64,000 nucleotides of DNA from Zoroaster sp. YZ-2022 (Eukaryota > Echinodermata > Asteroidea > Forcipulatida > Zoroasteridae), in the NCBI GenBank assembly GCA_029582265.1, contig CM055817.1, forward strand, positions 52,922,740 to 52,986,739. The letters run 5' to 3'. Each line of letters opens with the position of its first letter. Within the stretch, counting starts at the first letter, position 1. The position numbers and the translations under genes were made by a program. Under the pieces are notes generated by a model. It had not been told where the DNA came from. It saw only the letters and a list, made by a program, of their open reading frames with translations, and did not search any database. Below are positions 21,201 to 30,500 of this stretch, piece by piece.

Positions 21201-22291
21201 ATAATACAAACATTGGGGGATCCGGGGAAGGGGGGGGGCTAAGGGGGGCTAAGGGGGGGGGCTAAGGGGGCTGTAGCCCCCCCTAAAATCGTTTAAAAAA
21301 ATTATAATAAAAAATATAAAAAAAATTAAAAAAAGAGAGAGAGGGGGAGGGGTGGGGAGAACGCACTCTCATTTCCCCCTCACTGTGCTTTGTTTTTCTC
21401 TCCCTTTGATTATTTCATTGTAATTTTTGTGGTACTGAAAAATAATTGTTTTTGATTCTCAGCCCCCCCCCCTAAAAATGTTCTGGATCCGCCCATGACA
21501 AATTCATTACAATATATTTCTCGAAAACTGGAGGGTTGAAATGACCGTACATTTATACCAAGTGCCAATGGACATACCTTCACTTAAAATAAAACTCAAA
21601 CACACTTACCATCCGGTCTGGAACAAATCTCGTTGTTGTAGAATCTCCAGTTATCCTCATCAAGTCTCAAGTCGTCTCGCTTGCCCTGAAGTGACCAAGT
21701 AAATTTAATATCAACAAATTTGAGGGGAAAAAATAATCAATCAATCAAATTTTGTGCTGTGGCATAACTTGGGTCCAATTTTCAGGGGGAACGAGGAGGT
21801 GCACCACTTTTTCTAGGGGGGCATGTCAATACATTTTTTATCCTGCAGCCTCAAAAGGGGACCTATTTTTTCAAAATTCTGAATTGGGGGCAACCGGGGG
21901 GCACAGACCTTGGCTGGGGGGGCATGTTCCCCCGTGCCCCCCCCACGTGTCCCGCCCCCATAGTTACAACACTGATTTTGTGTATTGATAGACACGCCCT
22001 AGGCCGAGTCACACTTACTGGATAGCCCCGACGGTACCTCACCATGTCTTGTACACTGCGAGCCGATGGATGTGTCGGCACTCGGTCTGCGCTTGGTTCG
22101 ACCTCATTACCGTCACTGAACAAGAAGATTAGGAGCCATCGCCACAGACGCTTCAAGTGTGCCAAGGACCAGCTCAAAGGACGACACAGCCATCTACACA
22201 TGAGGGAACACATGTAAAGAAATGCTGTGGTTGCCACTTCACATAGAAATATCACAATGTGCAGAAACGCTAACGCCGTTCGACGACACAT
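9299..22291 (-). CDS. OGFR-domain protein with hydrophobic N-terminus (paralogue 2)
   Basis: Six exons splice in phase into 304 codons plus stop: 22291-22019, 21685-21610, 12811-12733, 11832-11766, 11198-11050, 9569-9299. The opioid growth factor receptor conserved domain runs from about residue 75 to the end: ARSVQDMVRYRRGYP, NWRFYNNEI, DYSLLEGHHGYIQW, LFPIREPGMNWE, FWGMRLAD, ERFQHLNR, SSHNYLRITRMLKSLGELGLE, ERRRIQDYA. It stops soon after the domain and lacks the long C-terminal tail and repeats of vertebrate OGFR. Exon 1 encodes an unusual hydrophobic stretch (about residues 5-33 and 47-60), suggesting a membrane anchor or signal peptide. Intron phases equal those of the plus-strand paralogue. 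Intron 2 (12812-21609) holds the BEL element. OGFR family members are usually nuclear-envelope-associated; the function here is unknown. Confidence 0.88.
9691..9922 (+). mobile_element. TTAAAGGG MITE copy
   Basis: Starts TTAAAGGGACACTATTGTCA and ends GACGATATTGTCCATTTAA. Carries both cagggcatggaatc and its reverse complement. Upstream of the last exon's 3' splice site in the OGFR intron. Confidence 0.75.
9945..10225 (+). repeat. Dispersed repeat with one 58-bp unit
   Basis: Contains the gggtagcgggcctgggtctc unit once, then the shared 3' flank (gaaacaaagaggtgtggaca, ctttccttggtggctgc). Same family as 1680-1960 and the arrays inside FDPS. Confidence 0.75.
10316..10895 (+). repeat. 126-bp minisatellite, about 4.5 copies
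   Basis: Unit starts ggcctggagttttaaagatt; starts at 10435, 10561, 10687 and 10813 give an exact 126-bp period. The three inner copies are almost identical, so amplification is recent. The same unit is amplified at 28536-29400 in an intron of the other OGFR gene. Confidence 0.9.
11262..11515 (+). repeat. Dispersed repeat (gatcgaaacgtcgagtt family)
   Basis: Carries the hallmarks gacgatcagagcatactgat (three near-tandem copies here), aacgtcgagtt and gagaatttcacatggtgtca. Related copies: 34555-34690, 37125-37255, 41590-41760, 46160-46310, and fragments near 26400 and 31400. Class unknown. Confidence 0.65.
11857..12100 (+). mobile_element. tRNA-related fold-back element (copy 1)
   Basis: A tRNA-like core at 11957-12040 shows box A (GCTCGGTGGTCGAGAG) and box B (GGATTCGAATTCC). 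It is flanked by ccgatgcaagaatttcatca and tgctatacacacgtcg, shared with 50599-50912 and 56780-57300. Acceptor-stem pairing is poor, so it is not annotated as a working tRNA gene. Confidence 0.7.
12165..12600 (+). mobile_element. Truncated TTAAAGGG MITE joined to a TTAA-type element
   Basis: The first 50 bases match the MITE start (atatcgtcacgatcaacagg). From about 12216 the sequence follows the element body shared with 58622-61883, ending GTTAGGG-TTAA at 12541-12544. The left CCCTAA end is missing. A (GAT)n(ATC)n palindrome follows. Confidence 0.55.
13222..13610 (+). repeat. BEL 5' LTR
   Basis: 389 bp, TG...CA. Differs from the 3' LTR at two bases near its start and by CA in cgctacagtcg. Contains AATAAA (ggataataaagcag), a likely polyadenylation signal of the retroelement. 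Confidence 0.95.
13632..19373 (+). CDS. BEL/Pao gag-pol polyprotein
   Basis: A single 1913-codon frame. Order: charged coiled-coil-like N-terminus; DUF1759 gag-like region (about 236-400); cysteine/histidine knuckles (CFRCLKPNHLIKNC, CDLCGKAHVTVMH, about 490-520); aspartic protease-like region (IIDDQSDGSLI, about 594); reverse transcriptase with YMDD at about 1038; RNase H (FGDAS about 1219, YTDSK about 1295); integrase zinc-binding HHCC region (about 1530-1580); integrase core with VGVDVFG, SDCGTNF and PWERM (about 1606-1723); and a C-terminal DUF5641-like segment (NDWPLGKV). The polyprotein is cleaved by its own protease; RT, RNase H and integrase copy and insert the element. No stop or frameshift interrupts it. 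Codon use is visibly more GC-rich than the surrounding DNA. Confidence 0.95.
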   Translation: MLKMIEEIDSDDVISATSQRTGSSRRTTSSRRTSGSLRSTTSSAAILARAKAQSLKTKIEFTRKETDLRRQESDLRRREEDIANALLLLGAEKDYAMAEAEAEVLESAELKENSPIVQEDLQLPTADSTGRTYDFVSEHFQRSNKLEELETKCDQSNETRSQEKEKSVETDEKPLSEVKSQSEDKKADKEETKTTQPIQSPSKVDQSSESPNQPMKEQLISISNMLVKKELVKGGLRKFRGNAGEYRPWKGSFQQATKDLDLKSFQEMNLILDSLEGEAKSLVQKIYAIHVDKPDLGLRRIWAYLDEKHGSPEAIERDLMKRVEQFQKIPPRGSTKLEEFGYLLLEVQYIKESKQYPGLLVLDSSRGLQPLVQKLPDWLQMKWREKGSQYKEKHSVMFPPFEVFVKFVQGHARVQNDPSFQVSDVAKGAGDRTPQKSAFTVRKTGVNDRPSAKESLRCPIHNTAHELQDCRVFKEKSPDEKITTLKENRLCFRCLKPNHLIKNCKTGVRCDLCGKAHVTVMHRPVPSHEVPSAPNQTPSATGDNDNQPRRTVTPKCTRVCGQGREGRSCAKICLAKAYLQEKPERVVTTYVIIDDQSDGSLINENLLDSLEVKQEKSRYAVKTVSGLQEVHGRKLSGLIIESLDGTVCTQTPTLFECNNIPGDVSEIPTPEVAAAFEHLRPIALTLPPLNKDAEIAILLGRDAPQFHKVREVINGKDDQPWAHRLDLGWVVVGEVCLSGAHVRTDITHLRKDVVSTYFTQVLRNGRNSANFQPCENAIEVIHCRPKAAELGEDVFVSTCSDERLGPSSDDKEFIELMNCEMKKDHAGSWCAPLPFRKNRRRLPNNKQQAESRMKTLVNSLAKDKRKKEHYQFMGKILEKKLAKRVQDESTNVGEEAWYLPHFGVYHPQKPDKLRVVFDSSAVFSGVSLNDVLLSRPDLMNQLLGVLIRFREEPVAVTADVEQMFYAFKVRDDHTRYLRFLWYENNNPDAAIVTYCMTVHVFGNKPSPAVAISGLRKTGEEGEAEFGTDVRELIERNFYMDDLLKSLPTEEEAVNVLKRTRDLLLTANIRLHKFASSNTDVLAAFESSELAPNLVEADLSTKHEGTIRRTLGVSWVLKKDSFTFQLAEPNADACSKRMVLSEVNGVYDPIGLAAPVIIKGKMLLREMTQDGNGWDDPLPADLLRDWVTWRKSLSALMDLRVPRSFAPFPTTEVVRRELHTFGDASNKAIGAVCYLRTVGVNGEVHVRLVMGKAKLSPKAATTIPRLELCASVLATEIEDYVTQELHAEVDVSRFYTDSKVVLGYINNRNRRFRTYVCNRVNQILKTSKVEQWVYVPSERNPSDQASRSIPAVALSDSMWITGPEFLRQKNLPTGHDQTETEVEILEDDPEVSPERINCNKVVRAPASLGSERFTRFSSWDSAMRATTNLVHIANSFRATSDCKGWHVCEKAKSVKERLKAETIVIKSVQGEALAAELAELRSGKLTKNNKLAALNLYLDSNGILRVGGRLQQAQLSERAVHPAVLPKNNHVTNLVIKHFHQQCSHQGRHITLGTLRNEGYWVLGGQRQISMVIRDCVTCERLRRKRQNQIMADLPEERVTEAPPFTFVGVDVFGPFEVNSRETRGCTSRAKSWAALFTCMVTRGVHIEVLESMDSSCFINALRRFFSVRGPAKQIRSDCGTNFVGACNELGHQLVDKELVKRYLLSRGCEWVFNPPHASNMGGPWERMIGIARRILEGILRDVKPSQLTHEVFTTLMAEVAAIINSRPLLPDSDIPELPLNLSPNMLLTMKSSQVTAPEGPFDQKDLMRSQWRRVQHLSDMFWNKWRKDYLPLLQTRVKWQQPKRDLETGDVVLVKCDSRRNDWPLGKVAGVEASGDGHIRKASVEIIAADQKSMFLRPVSELAKKTLLRPISD
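19588..19597 (+). other. Polypurine tract of BEL
   Basis: The run ACGGGGGGAG ends directly at the 3' LTR, the expected position for plus-strand priming. Confidence 0.7.
19598..19984 (+). repeat. BEL 3' LTR
   Basis: 387 bp, nearly identical to the 5' LTR. Followed by ACATG, the copy of the target duplication. Confidence 0.95.
20318..20735. mobile_element. hAT-like MITE, 418 bp
   Basis: Terminal repeats TAAGCTTGGG and CCCCAAGCTTA are flanked by the 8-bp duplication CTGAAAAT (20310-20317, 20736-20743). The interior is rich in atatcg motifs. The 8-bp duplication is typical of hAT transposases. It interrupts the outer MITE. Confidence 0.8.
21207..21503. mobile_element. Dispersed element with GGATCCG ends
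   Basis: Runs from gggggatccggg to ctggatccgcccatgac, with G/C homopolymer stretches near each end (ggggctaagg, cccccccccta). The same element at 51738-51991 interrupts a MITE there, which shows mobility. Confidence 0.7.
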
Positions 22292-23424
22292 ACATGTGCA
22301 GTGACCATCTAGATTCTAGTTTTATTTCCTCAGTTTTGCTTCTGAACTGTTTTTTTTTTCAAGATGTGTTGATGAATTGATTCAAAACAGCGATCTTGTA
22401 AAGGCTGAAAAAATACAGGCTTCAAAAATTATTCAAAAAAGTGATCTTGTATTGCTGAAAAAATGCAGGCTTCAAAAATGCAATTTTTTTTTTAGAAACC
22501 ATCTCCATGGCAATACTAATATTATTGAATAATAATATTTGTAGCGTGCACACATCCACCATTATCTACTGACATTCAACATGCCACTCCTTTTCTGGAA
22601 AAACCCTGGTACATGCAATTTTCTGCGAACAATAGCCCAACAATTCTCTGGCACCGAGGAAATGCGGGGATTTTCCCCCGTTTCTAAGGCAACCATTATT
22701 CAATGAGAATACTCCATTTAAAATGGCAGGGGTATATTACTTGCCAGCAAATTGGAAATGTTTAATGTTAACAATAAAAACTTAACGTTTTTACAACCGG
22801 CCCCCACCTCCCAAAATATAGTAACTGTTATTGTTAACGTTACTGTCCCAAGCATGATTCGTTAATCACTAACAGTAACAGTATCCTCAATTTACCCTAA
22901 ATGACGCACCTAAGGTTATATAATCAACTGGACAGTAACTTACAAATGAAATTAGCAGTTTGGTGTGTCAGTTTGTTTCAGTGAAGGATTCTCTTGTAAA
23001 ATGCTCAATTTCAATGCATGATCATATGCGTGGACGTCTTGAGCGCCGTTTTTTGAGACACACAGAATTGTGGTCGTAAAAAAATTGATGTTGGTATAAT
23101 GACTCACCCCCAAACTGTTAAAGTTGATGGGGGCACAGAAAATGTACCCAAGAAGAAAAACAGTTGAATCATGTTTCATCTTATTCCAGATGGTTGTAAA
23201 ATTGTTTTTAATCTTGAAAATAAAAACATTGTTCTAGATTTTAAAAATAAAAATGGTATAATTTGGAGAAGCTCTCAAAACTTTTAATCAATATTCTTGA
23301 AAGACCAATAAAATAGAAGGTGGTTAAAATTTTTGCAAAAAGTACTTTAAAACTTTAAAATGTTTAAAAATTATGTTAACATATTGTCAAATAAAAGATT
23401 TCTTTTCATAACCATGATAGTGGA
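22292..23424. other. Head-to-head OGFR intergenic region, left part
   Basis: This is the presumed promoter side of the minus-strand OGFR gene. A local duplication (agcgatcttgta...gctgaaaaaatacaggcttc, twice) lies at 22385-22480. No TATA box or clear CpG cluster is seen, and no coding exon was recognised. Confidence 0.45.
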
Positions 23425-23686
23425 TTGTCGTGGCCGAGCGGTCTAGCGCACCGAACTCAAGTTCTGGTGTTGCCAGCAGCAGGGTGTGGGTTCGAGCCCC
23501 AGTCGTGACACTTGTGTCCTTGAGCAAGGTACTTAACCATAATTGCTTCGTCCTTCGGATGGGACGTAAAGCCGTAGGTCCCGTGTGTTGTGTAATGCAC
23601 GTAAAAAACAATGCGCCTTGAGCACCACTTAGTTGGTGGATACGTGCGCTATATAAGTCCACACATTATTATTATTATTATTATAT
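23424..23686 (+). mobile_element. tRNA-derived SINE (copy 3)
   Basis: The best-preserved head: box A (GTGGCCGAGCGGTCTAG) and box B (GGTTCGAGCCCC) spaced as in tRNA-Leu. A short body and an (ATT)n tail follow. Shorter than other copies. Confidence 0.88.
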
Positions 23687-23931
23687 TAATGTTTCATTTT
23701 CTCAATAATTTTCCACTGCCGATGAAATAAACACCAACGAATTAAGTAGTCTTCGTTCACTTCTTCTATAAGGAATGTGTCCATTTTGAGGATCAGTATT
23801 TCTTTAAAAAATTATTGCAAATGCAAAGCATTCGTATCTTTTGGTTTCCACAGACAATAGCTCGTTGACGGCATAGAACAATAAAATCACAGATGTTCGT
23901 GAAAAAAAATTGAGGTCATGTAAATCCCTTA

Positions 23932-24497
23932 GGCCAAGAGAATGAAAGTCATAGATTTGCGTCCGGGAAATTTCAAAAACACATGAGGCTTTTTTTCATT
24001 ATTCATTATTCATTATTTCCATTGATCATTAATAACAGCGCAATCACAAGATGTTTCTTCTAATTTGACGTGTCGCCGTATGTATGGTTGCCTGTGTACG
24101 TACGTGCATCATTATACGTGCGGGCCGCACACACAGGCATAAGATACAAAGGCTCAACAGCGAACGTGTTGTGCATGTGAAGGCGGTACAGTTGCAGGTG
24201 CGGATCGGACGGAGTACAGTTTTAGCGCGATGTGACCTTTTTTGTGAACGACGTACGCGGGACTAAGACTGTAAGAGAACATGTGCTAATGATTTATAGC
24301 GCACATATGACATACTGGTGGAAATTTGGTAAAAACTTTGTTTTACTGATGTGGATGATTTGGAACTAAATTTGTTTGGTGGAAATACCTTTTTTGTGCA
24401 AATAATGATTTTTTGGGCAAATAATGAAAAATTTAGGCGGTAGCTTTCGGGACATGCGGGCGGTGGACGCAAATCTATGACTTTCATTCTCATGGCC
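23932..24497. mobile_element. Harbinger-like MITE, 566 bp
   Basis: Terminal inverted repeats of about 33 bp begin GGCCAAGAGAATGAAAGTCA; the right end is the complement ending TCATTCTCATGGCC. TTA flanks both sides, as in PIF/Harbinger insertions. The interior has a plus-strand frame at 24084-24266 with no recognised similarity. Confidence 0.8.
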
Positions 24498-25027
24498 TTA
24501 CTATTTGTATCTAGTAAAATCAGTGGTTAAACAACTTTTTCCACTTTCACAAGCACTAACTTTCCAGTAAATCATACAATTTCACTGTGATTTTTATTTG
24601 TGTAACAAGTATGACTTAGATAAGTTTATGCAACCATTAATACGCCATAGTTTTGTAAGTTTTCCGAGAAATGCTAAGCCAAAGGTAAGTGCGTCATTTC
24701 ACTAGTGCGGCGAATTACGTACATGGACGATAACATATCCCGAACATATTGGAGAAAATTTGAAAACAGCAAACAGGATTTAATCAAAATTCAAGTACAA
24801 GTGATTGTGATAAAACTGCTAGAAAATAATGTGTTCATAAAATAACTAACGTTACGTTACTTGAGCCATGGAGGAAGGAAATACATGCTTGAGCTGAGCC
24901 TGAGGCAGTGAGGGCCTAACGTTACCTTTCCTTTGGCTTTGCCTTGCCCTTGCCCTTGGCCTTGCCCATTGCCTGGCCCTTGGCTTTGTAATTTCACGGT
25001 GTTGGTCTTTCCGTGTACCTGCACGTA

Positions 25028-25112
25028 TTGCCCCATAAATGTGGCACGGACACGCCCCCCCCCGCGTAAGGATACGCGGGGGGGGCGTGTCCGTGCCACA
25101 TTTATGGGGCTA
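25028..25112. mobile_element. 85-bp near-perfect palindrome with 9-bp target duplication
   Basis: Arms 25030-25067 and 25073-25110 pair almost completely (one extra C in a C9/G8 run) around a tiny AGGA loop. CTGCACGTA flanks it at 25019-25027 and 25113-25121. It looks like a minimal mobile fold-back element. Confidence 0.75.
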
Positions 25113-25663
25113 CTGCACGTAATGAAAATCATTTCCCAGAAATCGAAAAACAGCTTCCAAACACAGAATGTGCGACTGAATTGTCAAATGGTTGATTTTT
25201 TAAGGATCATGCAAGTTTTATAAGTTACAACACTCATGACAATCGGCATCAAGCTAGTAAGAGTAAGACTAATTAAGTTACCTATCACCACATTTTACTT
25301 TACCATTCATTCGAGCGTCGTCAAGTGCACACCACCACATTCAACGCCAGATTCGGATTTTACCACATTCGTGATTAGGATTTCATTCCTGATCAGCCCA
25401 GATTTTGTATTCTACGGTACCCCATAACAGACAAACCACTGTTTCCTTTTAAATATATGAATCAGCTGTTGTAATTGCAAACTGCTTACCCGAAAGGACC
25501 CGAAATGCAAAATAATTGTTATTGGCCTTTAAACCTACAGCAGGCAAAATGAGCATTTTTGAGTATTTTGTATTTTTGTTTCTTTTTTAAATATATTTTG
25601 GGACCTGGTAGTTTCAAATCTGAGTCAAATCTGTACATTTTAAACGCTATATTTTTTTCTATG

Positions 25664-26031
25664 TAATAATAATAATAATAATGTGTGGGCTTATATAGCG
25701 CACGAATCCACCAACTGAGTGGTGCTCAAGGCGCATTATATTATTACCCCTGCTCATAAGGCTCATAAATCATTCCTGAAACCATCTCAGCTCCCTGGGG
25801 AGTATACAGCTCAATTGCTGCCATTACAGCGCATAATAGGGCTAATCAACCAACTCTGCCCTCACAGGTACCCATTTAACCCCTGGTGGAGAGAAGCAAT
25901 TATGGTAAAGTGTCTTGCTCAAGGACACAAGCACCACGGTCACGGCTGGGATTTGAACCCACAGTACATTCTGACGACTCAGCCATCAGAACACAAATCC
26001 GATGTACTAACCGCTCGACCATGCATGGCAC
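25664..26031 (-). mobile_element. tRNA-derived SINE (copy 4)
   Basis: (AAT)n at the left; the A-box complement (accgctcgaccatg) at the right end. The body agrees closely with copies at 55239 and 58070. Confidence 0.88.
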
Positions 26032-27508
26032 ATACGTGTGTAATTTTTCAATAGCAAATCAAAATTACACATAGAAAATAGCTTTTAAATTATATATAAA
26101 ATGTCCAGATATGACTTAGATCATTTTCATATGTAAAGCAGTAGTAGTCTTGGCCTGTACGTTTCGAACCTAGCAGTTTCTTTCTCAAAGGCAGTGAAAT
26201 GGAAGATAAACATACAAGCACACGTACATCACTGATCTCTGGTAAGAGAGTACGGTGCGGTGACGTACAAACATCGAGCGAGCTGCTGAAGTTAGTCAGG
26301 TGTGTGAAAGGAACACAATAAGAAGGTACAAAAATCAGACCCATGTACTGACTCCTGGGACCAGACCACTGCCGATCTCTATACTAATACTAACTAAGAC
26401 TAATTGCGGTGACATCATGTGAAATTCCGTGAGTAGTAATTAATTCAGTTGTACCTCTGAACGCGGAAGATGGCGAACAACGAGCTTCAGTCATTAATTG
26501 GCGCAATCTCCTAGCAGTTAGTATAGAGATCAGTGTACCAGACAAAGAAGGGATTAAACGTAAATGGATGGAGGTGCAGGGGATCCCGGGAGGGCAGGAG
26601 ATTAGCACCATAATTATACCAGCTATTTTTAGCCATGGAGCTGGAGTCGGTGTCCGTGATAATTATATAACATTGAATGTTAATAATAATCGTTTGTCTT
26701 TTATGGGGTACCGTAAAATATACAATCAGGGCTGATCAGGAATGAATTTCCCGATCAAGAATATGGATATATCCGAATCTCTGCCGGTGGTGCATTTAGT
26801 GCTGTAACTTATGACGCAGATAATGTATTAAACGTTTACCCGGAATTATTTACCCGGAATTTTTTTTGGAGAAAACCGTATGAGGGAAGTAAAAATTAGG
26901 CAAGTGAGGTGTGACTCTGAGGTAATCTTTATAGCAGTTGCTATAATCGTAATACATGGCATAGTATGACTGAAATGACATCAAAAAAGGGAGTTTCCCT
27001 TATTGCAAAAGGGCCAGGGGAGTTTTCTGTGAGAAATCTGTGTTAAAGGTTACATGTAGTTGGCAGAATTCATTTGATTAATAGGGGTGAACAGTCCTGA
27101 AAACTTCCTGGGCTTGGAAATTGAAACATTTTTGCGATAAAAAGGGGTCTCCAACTTGTGGGCGGGGTGAGGAAGGGTTAGGAGGGGGTATTCAAGTGAA
27201 AGGGGATGATCATTCAAAATATTTTTTAACTAGATAATTCTTTATTTATTATTGGAGACACCCACTGCCAATAATGAATACTCTGGCACCAGTAGAAGGG
27301 GCTTTTTTGTGAGGCAATAATTTTCATTGAAGTTTCTGTTATCAAAGGAATTGTGTGATTAACTTAGTATTATGCTAGTTTGTATAAAAGAAATGATATG
27401 CGTGTGGATTTTATTTTGTGAGGGACAAGAAACATGTTTTCAAGATAAGCATTAGTTTTTTTCCAAGACGCAGGAACTTCATTGCGTTTTAATTTAAATG
27501 AGTCAAAA
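26032..27508. other. Upstream region of the plus-strand OGFR gene
   Basis: Contains a fragment of the aacgtcgagtt-type repeat (about 26370-26530, ggtgacatcatgtgaaattcc). No exon upstream of 27509 could be identified, and no TATA or CCAAT element stands out. Confidence 0.4.
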
Positions 27509-30500
27509 ATGACCAATTTGATTCTTATGCGCTTCTGTCTGATTCTGGTTTATCCTTACAAACTTTTGTTGACGTGTATCACAGCTTTGACGTCCCGGTT
27601 GTTTGACGACGACGAGGACGACACTTCGGTCGATTCCAGCCACACCGGACGCCGTCGTAGCCGAGGCAAAGGTCGTCGCAAGTCCAAAAAAGCGATGTCA
27701 TTAAAGCGAAAGCGTGAAGCCAAGCAGACAATGACAAGCAACAAGAAGATTAAAGAACCGTTAACTTTCAAATCAAAGTGCCAAAACAAATTCAACGACA
27801 TTAGAGATTACTTCTCCAAAGGTGGAGACAAAAATGCCTCATCTAAGGGTGAAAAATCACCAAGCGGGGACAAGGATGCATCCGTGTCCAAGAAATCTAT
27901 TTGGAAAGAGCCAAATAGCAGTTTAAAGATGACGAGGTCAGGCCCCAGTAGCGGAGGAGCGGGCGCGTCGACTAGTCGTCTACCACCGAACTCAAACATC
28001 GGAGCCCAAGAGGATGACGTTTCATTGACATCAACTGCCAAGTTTCCAAATCATGATCGGGAGGGGTCAAATCAAAACGGCCACAGAGGGAACCAAGTGC
28101 GACCCACAAAGTATGGAGCAGAATCCCCAAGAAAATTTACTAAGACCAAGGAGCAGGTCCATGCCGCCGGTCCACACGAAACTCTCAGAAACGGATCAAC
28201 TCAGAATGATGATCATAGAGGTCGCCAAGAGCTATCAAAACCTTGGATGGCATCCCCGACCAAAACCGCTGATATTTCACCCAGAAGGAAGCAAGACCAA
28301 CGGAGTAACACTGGTCAACAGAAGCCCGGTCCGAGGGCAAACTCAAGGAAGGTTACGGACAGGGCAGATGTTGGAGAGCAACCAATGAACCGACAGGGAA
28401 GGAATGACCATCCGATCAGTGACTCAGATGACAGTCAGGATTCTGTACATGCCCATCTGGTAAGTTTCAGTTACATGTCGATTCAGACCTTAAGGGGCCA
28501 ACGATACGGAGGGAGTCCTAGAAGGGGTTATCGCCAGGCCTGGAATTTCACAGAGGCCATGGTCTCCGTTGCCCTGGTCTTGGCCTTGGTGCCCCTTACA
28601 AATGTTCCCATAGACATTCTGATATTCTAGTGGATGTTCTCTTTACTCATTAGGCCTGGAGTTTTACAGATTCCAGGGAGGCCATGGCCTCTGTTGCCCT
28701 GGTCTTGGCCTTGGTGCCCCTTGCAAATGTTCCCATAGACATTCTGAGGGTAGAATGTCATATCCAACTGCCACTTTTTCTCATTTAATATAACCAATAT
28801 GTAATCTTACCTACCTATAAGGTGGAGAACATATGGATGATGATGGCATTTTTGGTATACGATGACTTCCTTAGTCATGTCGGTCTGATCTTGTCAATTC
28901 CCCTGTTAGTGACCAACACAGTCATTGTACTTTAGGGTTTTTTTAGAAGGGAAATAAAGTCCAAAAAATATCATAAAAGTGGATTTTTTCGCTTTCTGTA
29001 CCCCCAAAAATTGATAAAATCGTTTTTTAACTGGTTAGTGGTTGCAAAAAAATTCCAAAAACCCCTTAAAAATTGGCCTCTGTTGCCCTGGTCTTGGCCT
29101 TGGTTCCCCTTACAAATGTTCCCATAGACATTCTGATATTCTAGTGGATGTGCTCTTGACTCATTAGGCCTGGAGTTTTACAGATTCCAGGGAGGCCATG
29201 GCCTCTGTTGCCCTGGTCTTGGCCTTGGCCTAATTGGTTCCCCTTACAAATGTTCCCATAGACATTCTGATATTCTAGTGGATGTGCTCTTTACTCATTA
29301 GGCCTGGAGTTTTACAGATTCCAGGGAGGCCATAGCCTCTGTTGCCCTGGTCTTAGCCTTGGTGCCCCTTACAAATGTTCCCATAGACATTCTGATATTC
29401 TAATACTCAGGAAAAGTGGGCTTGTCCCTACAAGAATGAAATTTCAGGCCTGTTGACTCACAATTTTTGTAGTAGTGTCCAGAATTGTATTGCTTGTAAC
29501 TCAAACTCGAGTCAAGTTTTTATGTGTGTCAGATTCGAGTCAGTGTTCATATGGATGCATTAATACAGACATAAATTACTGCTCAGATTCGAGTCACAGT
29601 TTTTGTCGACTCATAGCAAAAAGCTACACAAAATTCTAAATTTTCAACACAAAATTCAGGAATTGCTCATTTCAATTTAACCCTCCTACTGTAGCTGCAC
29701 TTTAGTGGGAAGTTGCTATAGAGGTCAAAATCAATCAGCTGCCCGTTAATTTTTTTTTTTTTTTTATGAATTAACCCTCCTACTTTAAAAGCTGACGTTT
29801 AGTGGCAAGTAGCTGTAGTCAAAATCAGTCAACTGCCTGTTTTGACTGTTGACCCAAATGTGCACACAGGGGCATTTTTGACTGGTTTTTACTGTCATTT
29901 TGACCACCCTGAACAATACCAGACAATGCTTTTACCAGACAAAAACGGTCGACTCATTTTGACCTGTAAATGTACTTACTACACGTAATGTTTGACAGTA
30001 GTGTTTGACGTTTAAGTGCACTAAATATACCTTGGCAAGTATATCAACATTTTGACTGATTTTGACCCCCTTGTAGTAGTAGGAGGGTTAAAGTAATAGT
30101 ATGGACGCATTGACACAGACATTTTACTAAGAGTATTCTGCCATTATGTGACAATTCAATATCGTCACGATCAACAGGGCATGGAATCAGAGTGCTAGTT
30201 TTAGATAAAAACTCAGTGACTGAAAATAATACCTCACACCCACACGATAAGGTCATGTTACCGTTGCTGCTGCATACATGTAAATGAGCCAATAATTTTC
30301 ACTCACTGTGTTCATCTTAAACTAGGACACCGATTCCATGCCCTGTTGAAAGTCTGCAACAGTCGTGATGATATTCTCCCATTAATTTAGCCTGCAGATC
30401 CGTCCCCGAGAAGGAAACAACCAAGTCCAATCTCTCCATCAGCTTGGAGTGCACGAGACACAGAGGCTTATCGCAAAGGCTATCCGGTGAGTGAAAGTTT

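Noticed and set aside
24084..24266. Small plus-strand ORF in the Harbinger-like MITE
   Set aside because: No similarity to a transposase or Myb-like Harbinger protein and too short to support.
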